Source of the DNA: Alistipes sp.
GTDB lineage: Bacteria; Bacteroidota; Bacteroidia; Bacteroidales; Rikenellaceae
Assembly: GCA_017391665.1 (NCBI GenBank)
Contig: JAFOXS010000041.1
Coordinates: forward strand, 1-5,046
Length of the DNA: 5,046 nt
Reading direction: 5' to 3'
Part shown: positions 1-5,046 of the stretch, one piece after another
Layout of the letters: each line of letters starts with the position of its first letter
How positions within the stretch are numbered: the first letter of the stretch is position 1
Program-made: the position numbers and the translations under genes
Notes under the pieces: model-generated
The model's database searches: none
What the model saw: only the letters and a program-made list of their open reading frames with translations
What the model was told of the DNA's origin: nothing

Positions 1-377
1 CTGGCGTGGCCTTCTACACCATTGGTCAGAAGCGCGGCTTTGAGTGCGAACTCAGTGGCGTGGCTGTAGTTGGTATCGATGCTGCGATGAATAGAATCAT
101 CGTAGGCAAGGATGCTGAACTATATCATTCAACGCTTGAAATAAACGATTGTAACATCGTTGACAAAGAGGAGTTTATGCAAGCTAACGATGTACGTGTG
201 GTGATACGTGGCATAGGCCGTAACCCCGAGGAGTATATGCATCGGGCCGAGCCTGCGGGTGAAGGTTATCGCATCCATCTCAGCGATCCGGCATGGGCTC
301 CAGCTGCTGGTCAGCCGGTAGTGTTTTATCGCCAAAATCGTGTTATTGGCGGTGGAATCGTTGAGCGTTATTATTAA
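1..377 (+). CDS. mnmA: tRNA-specific 2-thiouridylase MnmA, C-terminal part (5' end outside window)
   Basis: The frame is open from the window edge (first whole codon at 3) to a TAA at 375-377, giving about 124 residues. MnmA uses ATP and sulfur relayed by a persulfide carrier to make 2-thiouridine at the wobble U34 of Lys, Glu and Gln tRNAs in the cytoplasm. The visible part begins at the family signature FYTIGQKRGF, just after the second catalytic cysteine region. It continues through the linker strand (VVGIDAAMNRIIVGKDAELY) and the C-terminal beta-barrel, which ends with the typical AGQPVVFY and IGGGIVE strands. The ATP-binding PP-loop and both catalytic cysteines lie upstream of the window and cannot be checked. 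The barrel segment that usually reads RYRQ is RGIGRNPEEY here, a divergent version. Bacteroidota often carry more than one MnmA paralogue, so this may be one of two. The family call is secure; the exact paralogue is not. Confidence 0.9.
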   Translation, partial: GVAFYTIGQKRGFECELSGVAVVGIDAAMNRIIVGKDAELYHSTLEINDCNIVDKEEFMQANDVRVVIRGIGRNPEEYMHRAEPAGEGYRIHLSDPAWAPAAGQPVVFYRQNRVIGGGIVERYY

Positions 378-390
378 TTTTGTATATTTG
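361..390 (+). promoter_or_regulatory. Bacteroidota-type promoter for the YqaA/aroE pair
   Basis: TATATTTG at 383-390 matches the Bacteroidota -7 consensus TAnnTTTG exactly. A TTG at 361-363 lies 19 nt upstream, the expected -33 spacing. Transcription would start a few bases downstream, near 395, leaving a leader of about 30 nt before the ATG at 425. The -33 element and the spacer overlap the last codons of mnmA, so the downstream pair can be expressed independently of it. No terminator hairpin separates mnmA from the next gene, so read-through is also possible. Confidence 0.72.
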
Positions 391-424
391 CGCCATTAAA
401 ATCTGTAATACAAAACCCGAAACG

Positions 425-1033
425 ATGAATATTGTAAAACGATTATACGACTGGATGCTCTCATGGGGCAACTCACGCTGGGGAGCTTTGGCTCTCTTTC
501 TCTTTGCACTTGCCGAGTCAAGCTTCTTCCCCATTCCGCCCGATGTATTGCTTATCGCACTGTGTTTGGGTGTTACATCGCGTTCGTTTCGCTATGGTGC
601 CATCTGTCTTACGGGCTCTATAGTGGGTGCTATGATAGGTTATGCTATCGGTTTCTTCTGCTGGCAAAATACCGCTGGCGAATACACCGCACTGGCCAAC
701 TGGTTCTTTGCCCATGTGTTCTCGCTGGAGAGTTTTCTTAGCGTTGGTGAGCTGTACGACAAGTATAACTTCTGGATTGTCTTTACAGCCGGCTTTACCC
801 CTCTGCCCTATAAGATCTTCACCATCACGGGAGGTCTGTTCCACATCAACTTTGCGATGTTCATCTTCGCATCGATCATCTCGCGAGGCTTGCGTTTTAT
901 GCTTATCGCCGCGCTGATATGGAAGTTCGGTGCGCCGATTAAGACTTTCATTGACAAGTATTTCAACCTTCTGGCAATAGCATTTACGGTGCTATTGATC
1001 GGTTCGTTCTTCTTGGTGGGTAAATTCTTGTAA
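425..1033 (+). CDS. YqaA-type DedA family (VTT/SNARE-associated domain) membrane protein
   Basis: A 202-residue integral membrane protein of the DedA/VTT family, closest in motif pattern to the YqaA branch (COG1238). The ATG at 425 is chosen over an in-frame TTG at 380, because 380 lies inside the predicted promoter and would add 15 polar residues with no family likeness. Hydrophobic stretches lie at about 20-48, 57-80, 116-137, 141-166 and 180-200. The first re-entrant motif is E31-SSFFPIPP-D40, with acidic residues at both ends as in DedA proteins. The second is F120 to G137 (FTAGFTPLPYKIFTITGG), the YqaA form of the DedA F-x-G-R-F-x-P motif. Family members are membrane transporters or lipid scramblases linked to proton-motive force and envelope homeostasis. 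The exact substrate here is unknown. The gene stops 2 nt before aroE, which implies co-transcription. No Shine-Dalgarno sequence precedes the start. Confidence 0.85.
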   Translation: MNIVKRLYDWMLSWGNSRWGALALFLFALAESSFFPIPPDVLLIALCLGVTSRSFRYGAICLTGSIVGAMIGYAIGFFCWQNTAGEYTALANWFFAHVFSLESFLSVGELYDKYNFWIVFTAGFTPLPYKIFTITGGLFHINFAMFIFASIISRGLRFMLIAALIWKFGAPIKTFIDKYFNLLAIAFTVLLIGSFFLVGKFL

Positions 1034-1035
1034 CG

Positions 1036-1776
1036 ATGCGTAGGTTTTTTCTCATAGGTCGCACTTTGGGCCACTCGTTCTCGGCTCGCTACTTCGCGGA
1101 AAAGTTCGCTCGCGAGGGGCTTGCTAATACTTGCCGCTACGATCTGTGTGAAATACCTGAAATAGAGGCCTTGCCCGAGCTCATCCGCTCGATGGAGGGT
1201 GTTGTGGGTTTTAATGTGACTATTCCCTACAAGCAGCAGATCATACCCTACCTTACGGATATGAGTGCCGAGGCACGTAATATCGGAGCGGTAAATTGCG
1301 TGAAGGTTGCAGCCGATGGCTCGATGGTTGGTTACAATACCGATGTGGATGGTATCCGTTTGTCGCTCGATGAATTGTTGGGCGGATGTGACGTCGATGC
1401 AGCCCTGGTGCTTGGAACAGGTGGCGCATCGCAAGCGGTGCAGTATGTTTTGGCCGAGCGCAACATACCCTACTCTATCGTATCGCGCGACAAGACAAAG
1501 GGAAATCTCACATATGAAGAGTTGGATGAGCAGGCGATCGCCTCACACCATCTTGTCATCAACTGCTCTCCCGTAGGCATGTATCCACACCACGGGGAGG
1601 CTCCCGCCATACCCTATCATCTGCTGACGGCGGAGCACTACATGTTTGATCTGGTGTATAATCCCGAGTGCACACTCTTTATGGAGCGTAGCGCAGAGCG
1701 TGGTGCGCATACGCTGTCGGGCCTCAGGATGCTCTATGCCCAGGCCGAAAAAGCGTGGAAGATATGGAACGAGTAA
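1036..1776 (+). CDS. aroE: shikimate dehydrogenase (NADP+)
   Basis: 246 residues. Catalyses the reversible NADPH-dependent reduction of 3-dehydroshikimate to shikimate in the cytosolic shikimate pathway to chorismate and aromatic amino acids. The N-terminal substrate domain has the shikimate-binding serines S14 and S16 (GHSFS), the NVTIPYK motif at 60-66 with catalytic K66, N87, and catalytic D103 in YNTDVDG. The Rossmann dinucleotide loop is G127-TGGA-131. Basic residues after the second strand (R151, K153) probably take the NADP phosphate in place of the usual NRT motif. The NCSPVGM motif starts at N176, DLVYNP at D205, and Q236 near the C-terminus matches the conserved substrate-contacting glutamine. 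It is about 25 residues shorter than E. coli AroE but has all key residues, so it should be active. The ATG lies 2 nt after the YqaA-like gene with no Shine-Dalgarno sequence. The stop is one base from the stop of the convergent DUF2007 gene. Confidence 0.96.
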   Translation: MRRFFLIGRTLGHSFSARYFAEKFAREGLANTCRYDLCEIPEIEALPELIRSMEGVVGFNVTIPYKQQIIPYLTDMSAEARNIGAVNCVKVAADGSMVGYNTDVDGIRLSLDELLGGCDVDAALVLGTGGASQAVQYVLAERNIPYSIVSRDKTKGNLTYEELDEQAIASHHLVINCSPVGMYPHHGEAPAIPYHLLTAEHYMFDLVYNPECTLFMERSAERGAHTLSGLRMLYAQAEKAWKIWNE

Positions 1777-1792
1777 TCTACTCGGCTGAGTA
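1770..1792. other. overlapping alternative hairpins at the aroE/DUF2007 convergent junction
   Basis: CGAGTA (1770-1775) and TACTCG (1779-1784) form a perfect 6-bp inverted repeat with a 3-nt loop spanning both stop codons. TACTC (1779-1783, within TACTCG) can instead pair with a second GAGTA at 1788-1792, giving a 5-bp stem with a 4-nt loop. The two folds are mutually exclusive. Neither is followed by a U-run on either strand, so this is not a classical intrinsic terminator, but it is the only structure at the point where two convergent transcripts meet. Confidence 0.4.
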
Positions 1793-1996
1793 AGCTTCCA
1801 GAATCTCCTGCACGCGTGCCTTATCCTCGCTTCTGATGACGAGCTCGGCTGGCATGATTCCCGTAGGATATAGTGTCGACATGATCTCATTGCGAATCAT
1901 CGACCATATACCTTCACTATCCAAAATCGACTTATCCCACTGCGCTTCATTGACTGAATCGTAGGCTCTCACTACAATTAAATTCTCCTCGTTCAT
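1778..1996 (-). CDS. DUF2007 family small protein (putative signal-transducing protein)
   Basis: 72 residues, read from the ATG at 1996-1994 to a TAG at 1780-1778. The fold pattern is that of DUF2007: a first beta strand (LIVVRAY, 6-12), a helix (VNEAQWDKSILDSEGI, 15-30) in which the protein addresses a residue-exchange-like pair, a central segment with NEIMSTLYPTG (36-46), a second strand (PAELVIR, 49-55), and a closing helix (EDKARVQEILEAYSAE). This is the ferredoxin-like alpha/beta half-unit annotated as a putative signal-transducing protein. No biochemical function is established for the family and none is claimed here. It has no signal peptide or membrane segment, so it is probably cytoplasmic. 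It appears to be monocistronic, from its own strong promoter at 2055-2085 with a structured leader of about 50 nt. It ends one base from the aroE stop. Confidence 0.8.
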   Translation of the reverse strand: MNEENLIVVRAYDSVNEAQWDKSILDSEGIWSMIRNEIMSTLYPTGIMPAELVIRSEDKARVQEILEAYSAE

Positions 1997-2019
1997 GGCA
2001 ATCGATATTTAGGGTTTAC

Positions 2020-2047
2020 TCGCCCACGGGCACAGGGCCCGTAGCGA
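2020..2047 (-). other. strong hairpin in the 5' leader of the DUF2007 gene
   Basis: The plus-strand sequence has TCGC (2020-2023) pairing with GCGA (2044-2047) and ACGGGC (2026-2031) pairing with GCCCGT (2037-2042). A small internal loop separates the stems and the terminal loop has 5 nt. This is a 10-bp GC-rich stem. On the minus strand it begins almost at the predicted transcription start (near 2050) and ends 23 nt before the DUF2007 ATG. No U-run follows it in the minus direction, so it is more likely a leader structure affecting mRNA stability or translation than an attenuator. Confidence 0.6.
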
Positions 2048-2054
2048 TTCTAAA

Positions 2055-2085
2055 CAAAGTTAGTTATTTTGTTGATAACTTGCAA
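2055..2085 (-). promoter_or_regulatory. Bacteroidota-type promoter for the DUF2007 gene
   Basis: On the minus strand TAACTTTG (2062 to 2055) matches the -7 consensus TAnnTTTG exactly. TTG (2085 to 2083) lies 20 nt upstream, the canonical -33 spacing. The predicted start of transcription is a few bases past 2055, near 2050, giving a leader of about 50 nt. Confidence 0.75.
2057..2081. repeat. imperfect inverted repeat inside the DUF2007 promoter
   Basis: AAGTTA (2057-2062) is the reverse complement of TAACTT (2076-2081), and GTTAT (2063-2067) is the reverse complement of ATAAC (2075-2079). The left half also carries a tandem GTTA (2059-2062 and 2063-2066). The repeat covers most of the spacer plus the -7 box, a place where a dimeric regulator could bind. 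It is AT-rich and short, so chance is a real alternative. Confidence 0.3.
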
Positions 2086-2117
2086 TGAGTAAACCAAAAT
2101 ATTCGGCTTTTTATATT

Positions 2118-2125
2118 TATATTTG
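2118..2125 (+). promoter_or_regulatory. probable -7 promoter element for the serine hydrolase gene
   Basis: TATATTTG at 2118-2125 is a perfect Bacteroidota -7 box preceded by an AT-rich run from 2108. No TTG lies 19-21 nt upstream (the region near 2096 reads CCAAAATATT), so the -33 element is missing or degenerate. Transcription would start near 2130, leaving a leader of about 48 nt. The element lies back-to-back with the DUF2007 promoter. Confidence 0.5.
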
Positions 2126-2133
2126 TATGGAGG

Positions 2134-2156
2134 TTGCAGGCGGCCTTGGGCTGCAA
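2134..2156 (+). other. small hairpin at the start of the serine hydrolase leader
   Basis: TTGCAG (2134-2139) pairs with CTGCAA (2151-2156) around an 11-nt GC-rich loop. It would lie within a few bases of the predicted 5' end of the transcript and about 22 nt before the ATG. It shares CAA with the right arm of the larger 2117-2162 repeat. There is no U-run, so it is not a terminator. Confidence 0.4.
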
Positions 2157-2178
2157 ATATAACACATTGTAAATCACC

Positions 2179-3516
2179 ATGAAACGAGCAGTTGCTATCA
2201 TATCTGTCATAGTGCTGGTTGCCTATATGGCCATCAGCGCCGTCATGCTTTCACGACATGGCTATCTGGGTGGTGGAGCCACGCTCCGCAGCGAGCAGAT
2301 GGTCTATGCCGACAGCGTAATTGAGAAGGCCATCGCCGATGGCGAGTTTCCCGGAGCAGTGCTCTGCGTTGTGCGCCGTTCATTGGATGGCGAGTCGATG
2401 GGACGTGTGCTTTATAAGAAAGCATATGGCAATCGCCAGACAGTCGCTGGCCGTAACGCTGCGGGTGAGTGGATTGCCGACACCCTGCCAATGACTACGG
2501 ATGCCGTGTTCGACCTTGCGTCGCTGAGCAAGAGTGTGGGTACTACGCTGGCATTTATGACACTCGTAGAGCGTGGTCAGGTGCGCCTCTCGGATAATGT
2601 GTCGCAGTATATTCCTGGTTTCAAGCCTTGGGAGAGTAAACCCGAGCGCCGAGGCGAGAGTATTGAGCGAGTGCCTATTACCATCAAGCATCTGCTGACC
2701 CACACGTCGGGTCTGCCAGCGGCGATACATGTTCCCAGTTTCTTGAAGCGATACGAGGAGTGGGGAGATCCCATGCAACAAAATCTTCGCGATTCGCTCA
2801 TCACTTATCTTGCTACGGAGGCTGACAGATTATCACGACCCGAAGAGGTGATGCGATATAGTTGCCTGAATTTTATTACGTTGCAGGCTATAATCGAAAG
2901 TGTCACAGCACAGCGTCTTGATCACTATGCCGAGCGAGAGATTTTCGCTCCCATGCAGCTCAAGAATACATGGTACAACCATATTGACGAGCCCAAGCCC
3001 TACGCCGATAGCACGCACATCGCTCCGACCGAGGTGCTGGAGGATGGCACGCTACTCTATGGCCAGGTGCACGACCCGACGGCTCGCATCGTAAATCGTG
3101 GTGTGTCGGGCAATGCCGGTCTATTCTCTACGGCTGATGATCTGGCCGTTGTAGCCTCGATGCTGATGAATGGCGGCGTAATACGCATCAACAAGGATGG
3201 TCTGCAGGGCCGTGTAGGTGCTGATGAGCGCATAAGAATACTCTCCGAGGCTACTATAGAGAGCCTGATGCATGCTCCCAAGGGGTTGGATGAGCATGGT
3301 CGCACGCTGGGCTGGGTTGATGGTCGCTTTGGCGATCTGGCATCGGACGAGAGCATCAACCATACGGGCTATACGGGCACTTCGATAACTATTGACCAGG
3401 AGAATGGCGTGGCCGTAATCCTGCTCACCAACCGTGTGCATCCGGTGGATGACGGTTCGCTTGCACGCACCCGTGCAACGGTGGAAAACATTGTATTGGC
3501 AGCATTGGATAATTAA
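2179..3516 (+). CDS. membrane-anchored serine hydrolase, beta-lactamase (class C/PBP-like) superfamily
   Basis: 445 residues with an N-terminal hydrophobic segment (about 4-24, preceded by K2-R3). This fits an uncleaved anchor or signal peptide that puts the enzyme in the periplasm. There is no lipobox cysteine. The catalytic domain runs from about residue 40 to the end. The nucleophile motif SxxK is S115-LSK-118 in FDLASLSKSVGT. The second motif is Y227-S228-C229 in MRYSCLNFITLQ, where the canonical YxN asparagine is cysteine. The third motif is H395-T-G in INHTGYTGTS, the HTG form of KTG. The family-typical TIKHLLTHTSGLP segment lies between motifs one and two, and ILLTNRVHP follows the third. 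Members include AmpC-like beta-lactamases, DD-peptidases and esterases. Similar domains are fused to NagZ-type glucosaminidases in Bacteroidota, which hints at peptidoglycan-related work, but the substrate cannot be told from sequence. The gene is divergent from DUF2007 and 15 nt upstream of dnaE. The ATG directly precedes the hydrophobic segment; no Shine-Dalgarno sequence is seen. Confidence 0.88.
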   Translation: MKRAVAIISVIVLVAYMAISAVMLSRHGYLGGGATLRSEQMVYADSVIEKAIADGEFPGAVLCVVRRSLDGESMGRVLYKKAYGNRQTVAGRNAAGEWIADTLPMTTDAVFDLASLSKSVGTTLAFMTLVERGQVRLSDNVSQYIPGFKPWESKPERRGESIERVPITIKHLLTHTSGLPAAIHVPSFLKRYEEWGDPMQQNLRDSLITYLATEADRLSRPEEVMRYSCLNFITLQAIIESVTAQRLDHYAEREIFAPMQLKNTWYNHIDEPKPYADSTHIAPTEVLEDGTLLYGQVHDPTARIVNRGVSGNAGLFSTADDLAVVASMLMNGGVIRINKDGLQGRVGADERIRILSEATIESLMHAPKGLDEHGRTLGWVDGRFGDLASDESINHTGYTGTSITIDQENGVAVILLTNRVHPVDDGSLARTRATVENIVLAALDN

Positions 3517-3531
3517 TTTACAGAACAGATT

Positions 3532-5046
3532 ATGCAGGATTTCGTACATCTTCATGTGCATTCGCAATATTCGATTCTCGACGGTCAGGCGAGCATCCAG
3601 AAGTTGGTGGATAAAGCCATCGACGATGGGATGCGTGGCATTGCTATTACCGATCACGGAAACATGTTCGGCATAAAGGAGTTCTGGAACTACGTCAAGA
3701 AGAAGAACGGGGCTCGTCGCGACAAGCTGAAGCAGACCTCGGCCGCTATTGCTGCATTGCAGGAGGTGGCTGATCGTGGCGAGGCAACCGAGGAGCAACT
3801 GACCGAGCTTGCACGTTTGAAGGCGGAGTACGACTCGCTGCCGAAGGAGGATTTCAAGGCTATTATCGGTTGCGAGGTCTATGTCGCACGTCGTGGTCTG
3901 CAATACAAGGAGGGTAAGCAGGATCAGAGCGGATGGCACCTTATTCTGCTTGCGAAGAATAAGACAGGATATAAGAATCTCATAAAGATCGTATCAAAGG
4001 CGTGGACAGAGGGATTCTATATGCGTCCGCGAACAGACCACGCTGAGTTGGAGAAATATCACGAAGGCCTGATTTGTTGTTCGGCCTGCTTGGGAGGCGA
4101 GATTCCCAAGAAGATTGAGGCTGGTGACCTTGCAGCTGCCGAGGAGGCTGTGCGCTGGCATAAGTCACTCTTTGGTGATGATTATTACCTCGAGCTTCAG
4201 TTGCACAAAGCCACTGTTGAGCATGCTAATCACGAATTCTACCCCCAGCAGAAGGTGGTAAACAAACATCTGATTGAATTATCTCAGAAGTTAGGTGTTA
4301 AACTTGTCTGCACCAATGATGTTCATTTTGTTGACGAGGCTCACGCCGAGGCACACGACCGCCTTATCTGTCTCTCCACGAGCAAGGATCTGGACGATCC
4401 GAAGCGTATGATCTACTCGAAGCAGGAGTGGATGAAGACACGCGCGGAGATGAATGCCATCTTCGAGGATGTGCCCGAGGCGTTGTCGAATACGGTGGAG
4501 ATATGCAACAAGGTGGAGGCCTACTCTATCGACCATGCACCTATTATGCCCACGTTCGAGATTCCCGAGGAGTTCGGAACCGAGGATGGCTATCGTGCAC
4601 GCCTTACGGAGGAGGATCTCTTCAACGAGTTCACACGCGACGAGAATGGCAACGTAGTGATGGAGGAGGCCGAGGCACACAAGAAGATCGAGAAACTGGG
4701 CGGCTACGACAAGCTGTATCGAATAAAGCTTGAGGCCGACTATCTGGCATATCTTACCTTGGAGCGTGCCAAGCAGCGCTATGGCGACCCGCTGTCGGAC
4801 GAGGTGGCTGAGCGACTGAAGTTCGAGTTGCACATCATGAAGACGATGGGTTTCCCGGGTTACTTCCTCATCGTGCAGGACTTCATCTGCGCCGCACGTG
4901 AGCAGCTGGATGTGTCGGTGGGTCCGGGTCGTGGATCGGCGGCAGGATCGGCTGTGGCCTACTGTTTGGGTATTACGCAGATTGACCCTATTAAGTATGA
5001 CTTGCTGTTTGAGCGTTTCTTGAATCCCGACCGTATATCGCTTCCA
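3532..5046 (+). CDS. dnaE: DNA polymerase III subunit alpha, N-terminal 505 residues (3' end outside window)
   Basis: This is the replicative polymerase of the bacterial holoenzyme. The ATG at 3532 directly precedes the conserved PHP-domain start ([16 protein letters not shown]), and the frame is open to the window edge. The PHP domain spans about 1-290. Its metal-site residues appear complete: H8, H10, D17, H42 (TDHGNM), E115 (GCEVYV), H136, C186 (SACLGG), D263 and H265 (TNDVHF). Residues of about 60-107 form a charged, probably helical insertion within the PHP domain. The polymerase domain follows, with [18 protein letters not shown] from H434 and the nucleotide-binding [10 protein letters not shown] at 464-473. 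The window ends at ISLP, immediately before the expected PDIDIDF catalytic aspartates, so these and the fingers, beta-binding and OB domains are not visible. The family call is certain. The start is 15 nt after the serine hydrolase stop, with no obvious promoter or Shine-Dalgarno sequence, so the two are probably co-transcribed. Confidence 0.97.
   Translation, partial: MQDFVHLHVHSQYSILDGQASIQKLVDKAIDDGMRGIAITDHGNMFGIKEFWNYVKKKNGARRDKLKQTSAAIAALQEVADRGEATEEQLTELARLKAEYDSLPKEDFKAIIGCEVYVARRGLQYKEGKQDQSGWHLILLAKNKTGYKNLIKIVSKAWTEGFYMRPRTDHAELEKYHEGLICCSACLGGEIPKKIEAGDLAAAEEAVRWHKSLFGDDYYLELQLHKATVEHANHEFYPQQKVVNKHLIELSQKLGVKLVCTNDVHFVDEAHAEAHDRLICLSTSKDLDDPKRMIYSKQEWMKTRAEMNAIFEDVPEALSNTVEICNKVEAYSIDHAPIMPTFEIPEEFGTEDGYRARLTEEDLFNEFTRDENGNVVMEEAEAHKKIEKLGGYDKLYRIKLEADYLAYLTLERAKQRYGDPLSDEVAERLKFELHIMKTMGFPGYFLIVQDFICAAREQLDVSVGPGRGSAAGSAVAYCLGITQIDPIKYDLLFERFLNPDRISLP

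Larger units (their letters stand above)
2117..2162. repeat. 9-bp perfect inverted repeat flanking the hydrolase transcription start
   Basis: TTATATTTG (2117-2125) and CAAATATAA (2154-2162) are exact reverse complements separated by 28 bp. The left arm contains the plus-strand -7 box of the serine hydrolase promoter. The right arm is therefore a -7 box on the minus strand, but it has no TTG at the right distance. The repeat could be an operator pair around the transcription start or a by-product of promoter-like AT-rich sequence. Confidence 0.45.

Noticed and set aside
380..424. TTG at 380 as the start of the YqaA-like protein
   Set aside because: It lies within the predicted promoter and adds 15 polar residues unlike the family. 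The ATG at 425 fits the usual N-terminus.
808..1434. 208-codon open frame on the minus strand under the YqaA-like gene and aroE
   Set aside because: It is antisense to conserved coding sequence including the AroE catalytic motifs, and no family likeness is seen.
2020..2047. Intrinsic terminator
   Set aside because: The hairpin is strong, but no U-run follows it on either strand.
2154..2161. Minus-strand -7 box (TATATTTG) as a second promoter for the DUF2007 gene
   Set aside because: No TTG lies 19-21 nt upstream on that strand, and a better promoter exists at 2055-2085. Kept only as an arm of the inverted repeat.
2127..2162. 11-codon open frame with an ATG in the hydrolase leader (MEVAGGLGLQI), possible leader peptide
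   Set aside because: Its ATG lies only 2 nt after the -7 box, upstream of the expected transcription start, and the peptide has no regulatory codon run.
3491..3521. Possible promoter for dnaE (TTG, 20 nt, TAATTTAC)
   Set aside because: The -7 box mismatches the consensus at its last two positions and would leave almost no leader before the ATG at 3532.
3121..3939. 272-codon open frame on the minus strand spanning the hydrolase end and the dnaE start
   Set aside because: It is antisense to two confidently identified genes, its product has no recognisable motifs and an odd composition, and it arises from codon bias on the coding strand.
4291..4833. 180-codon open frame on the minus strand inside dnaE
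   Set aside because: It is a shadow of dnaE, leucine-rich with no domain pattern.

Overview
The window looks like chromosomal DNA from a member of the Bacteroidales (phylum Bacteroidota). Three things support this. DnaE has the Bacteroidota-type PHP domain with a long charged insertion. Promoter-like elements fit the Bacteroidota consensus (TTG, a spacer of about 20 nt, then TAnnTTTG). None of the five visible start codons has a Shine-Dalgarno sequence. Genus cannot be fixed from the sequence alone. The content is mostly housekeeping, with no mobile elements, CRISPR array, tRNA/rRNA genes or phage genes. I see no clear new multi-gene system.

Layout. Positions 1-377 hold the 3' end of a tRNA 2-thiouridylase gene (mnmA). 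A promoter overlaps its last codons and precedes a tightly spaced pair: a YqaA-type DedA-family membrane protein (425-1033) and shikimate dehydrogenase aroE (1036-1776). A 72-residue DUF2007 protein is encoded on the minus strand (1778-1996), tail-to-tail with aroE, with only one base between the two stop codons. The 182-bp region 1997-2178 separates it from a divergent, membrane-anchored serine hydrolase of the beta-lactamase superfamily (2179-3516). Fifteen bases later the replicative DNA polymerase gene dnaE starts (3532). It runs off the window at residue 505, just before the catalytic palm motif.

How the genes relate. They serve different processes: tRNA modification, membrane transport or lipid scrambling, aromatic amino acid synthesis, peptide/ester hydrolysis in the envelope, and replication. 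They look like neighbours rather than one pathway. The densest unexplained structure is the divergent intergenic region. It holds a textbook minus-strand promoter, a weaker plus-strand promoter, a strong hairpin near the start of the DUF2007 leader, a smaller hairpin near the start of the hydrolase leader, and two inverted repeats on or in the promoters. The other points worth a look are the complete PHP metal site and the insertion in DnaE, and the mutually exclusive hairpins over the abutting aroE/DUF2007 stop codons.
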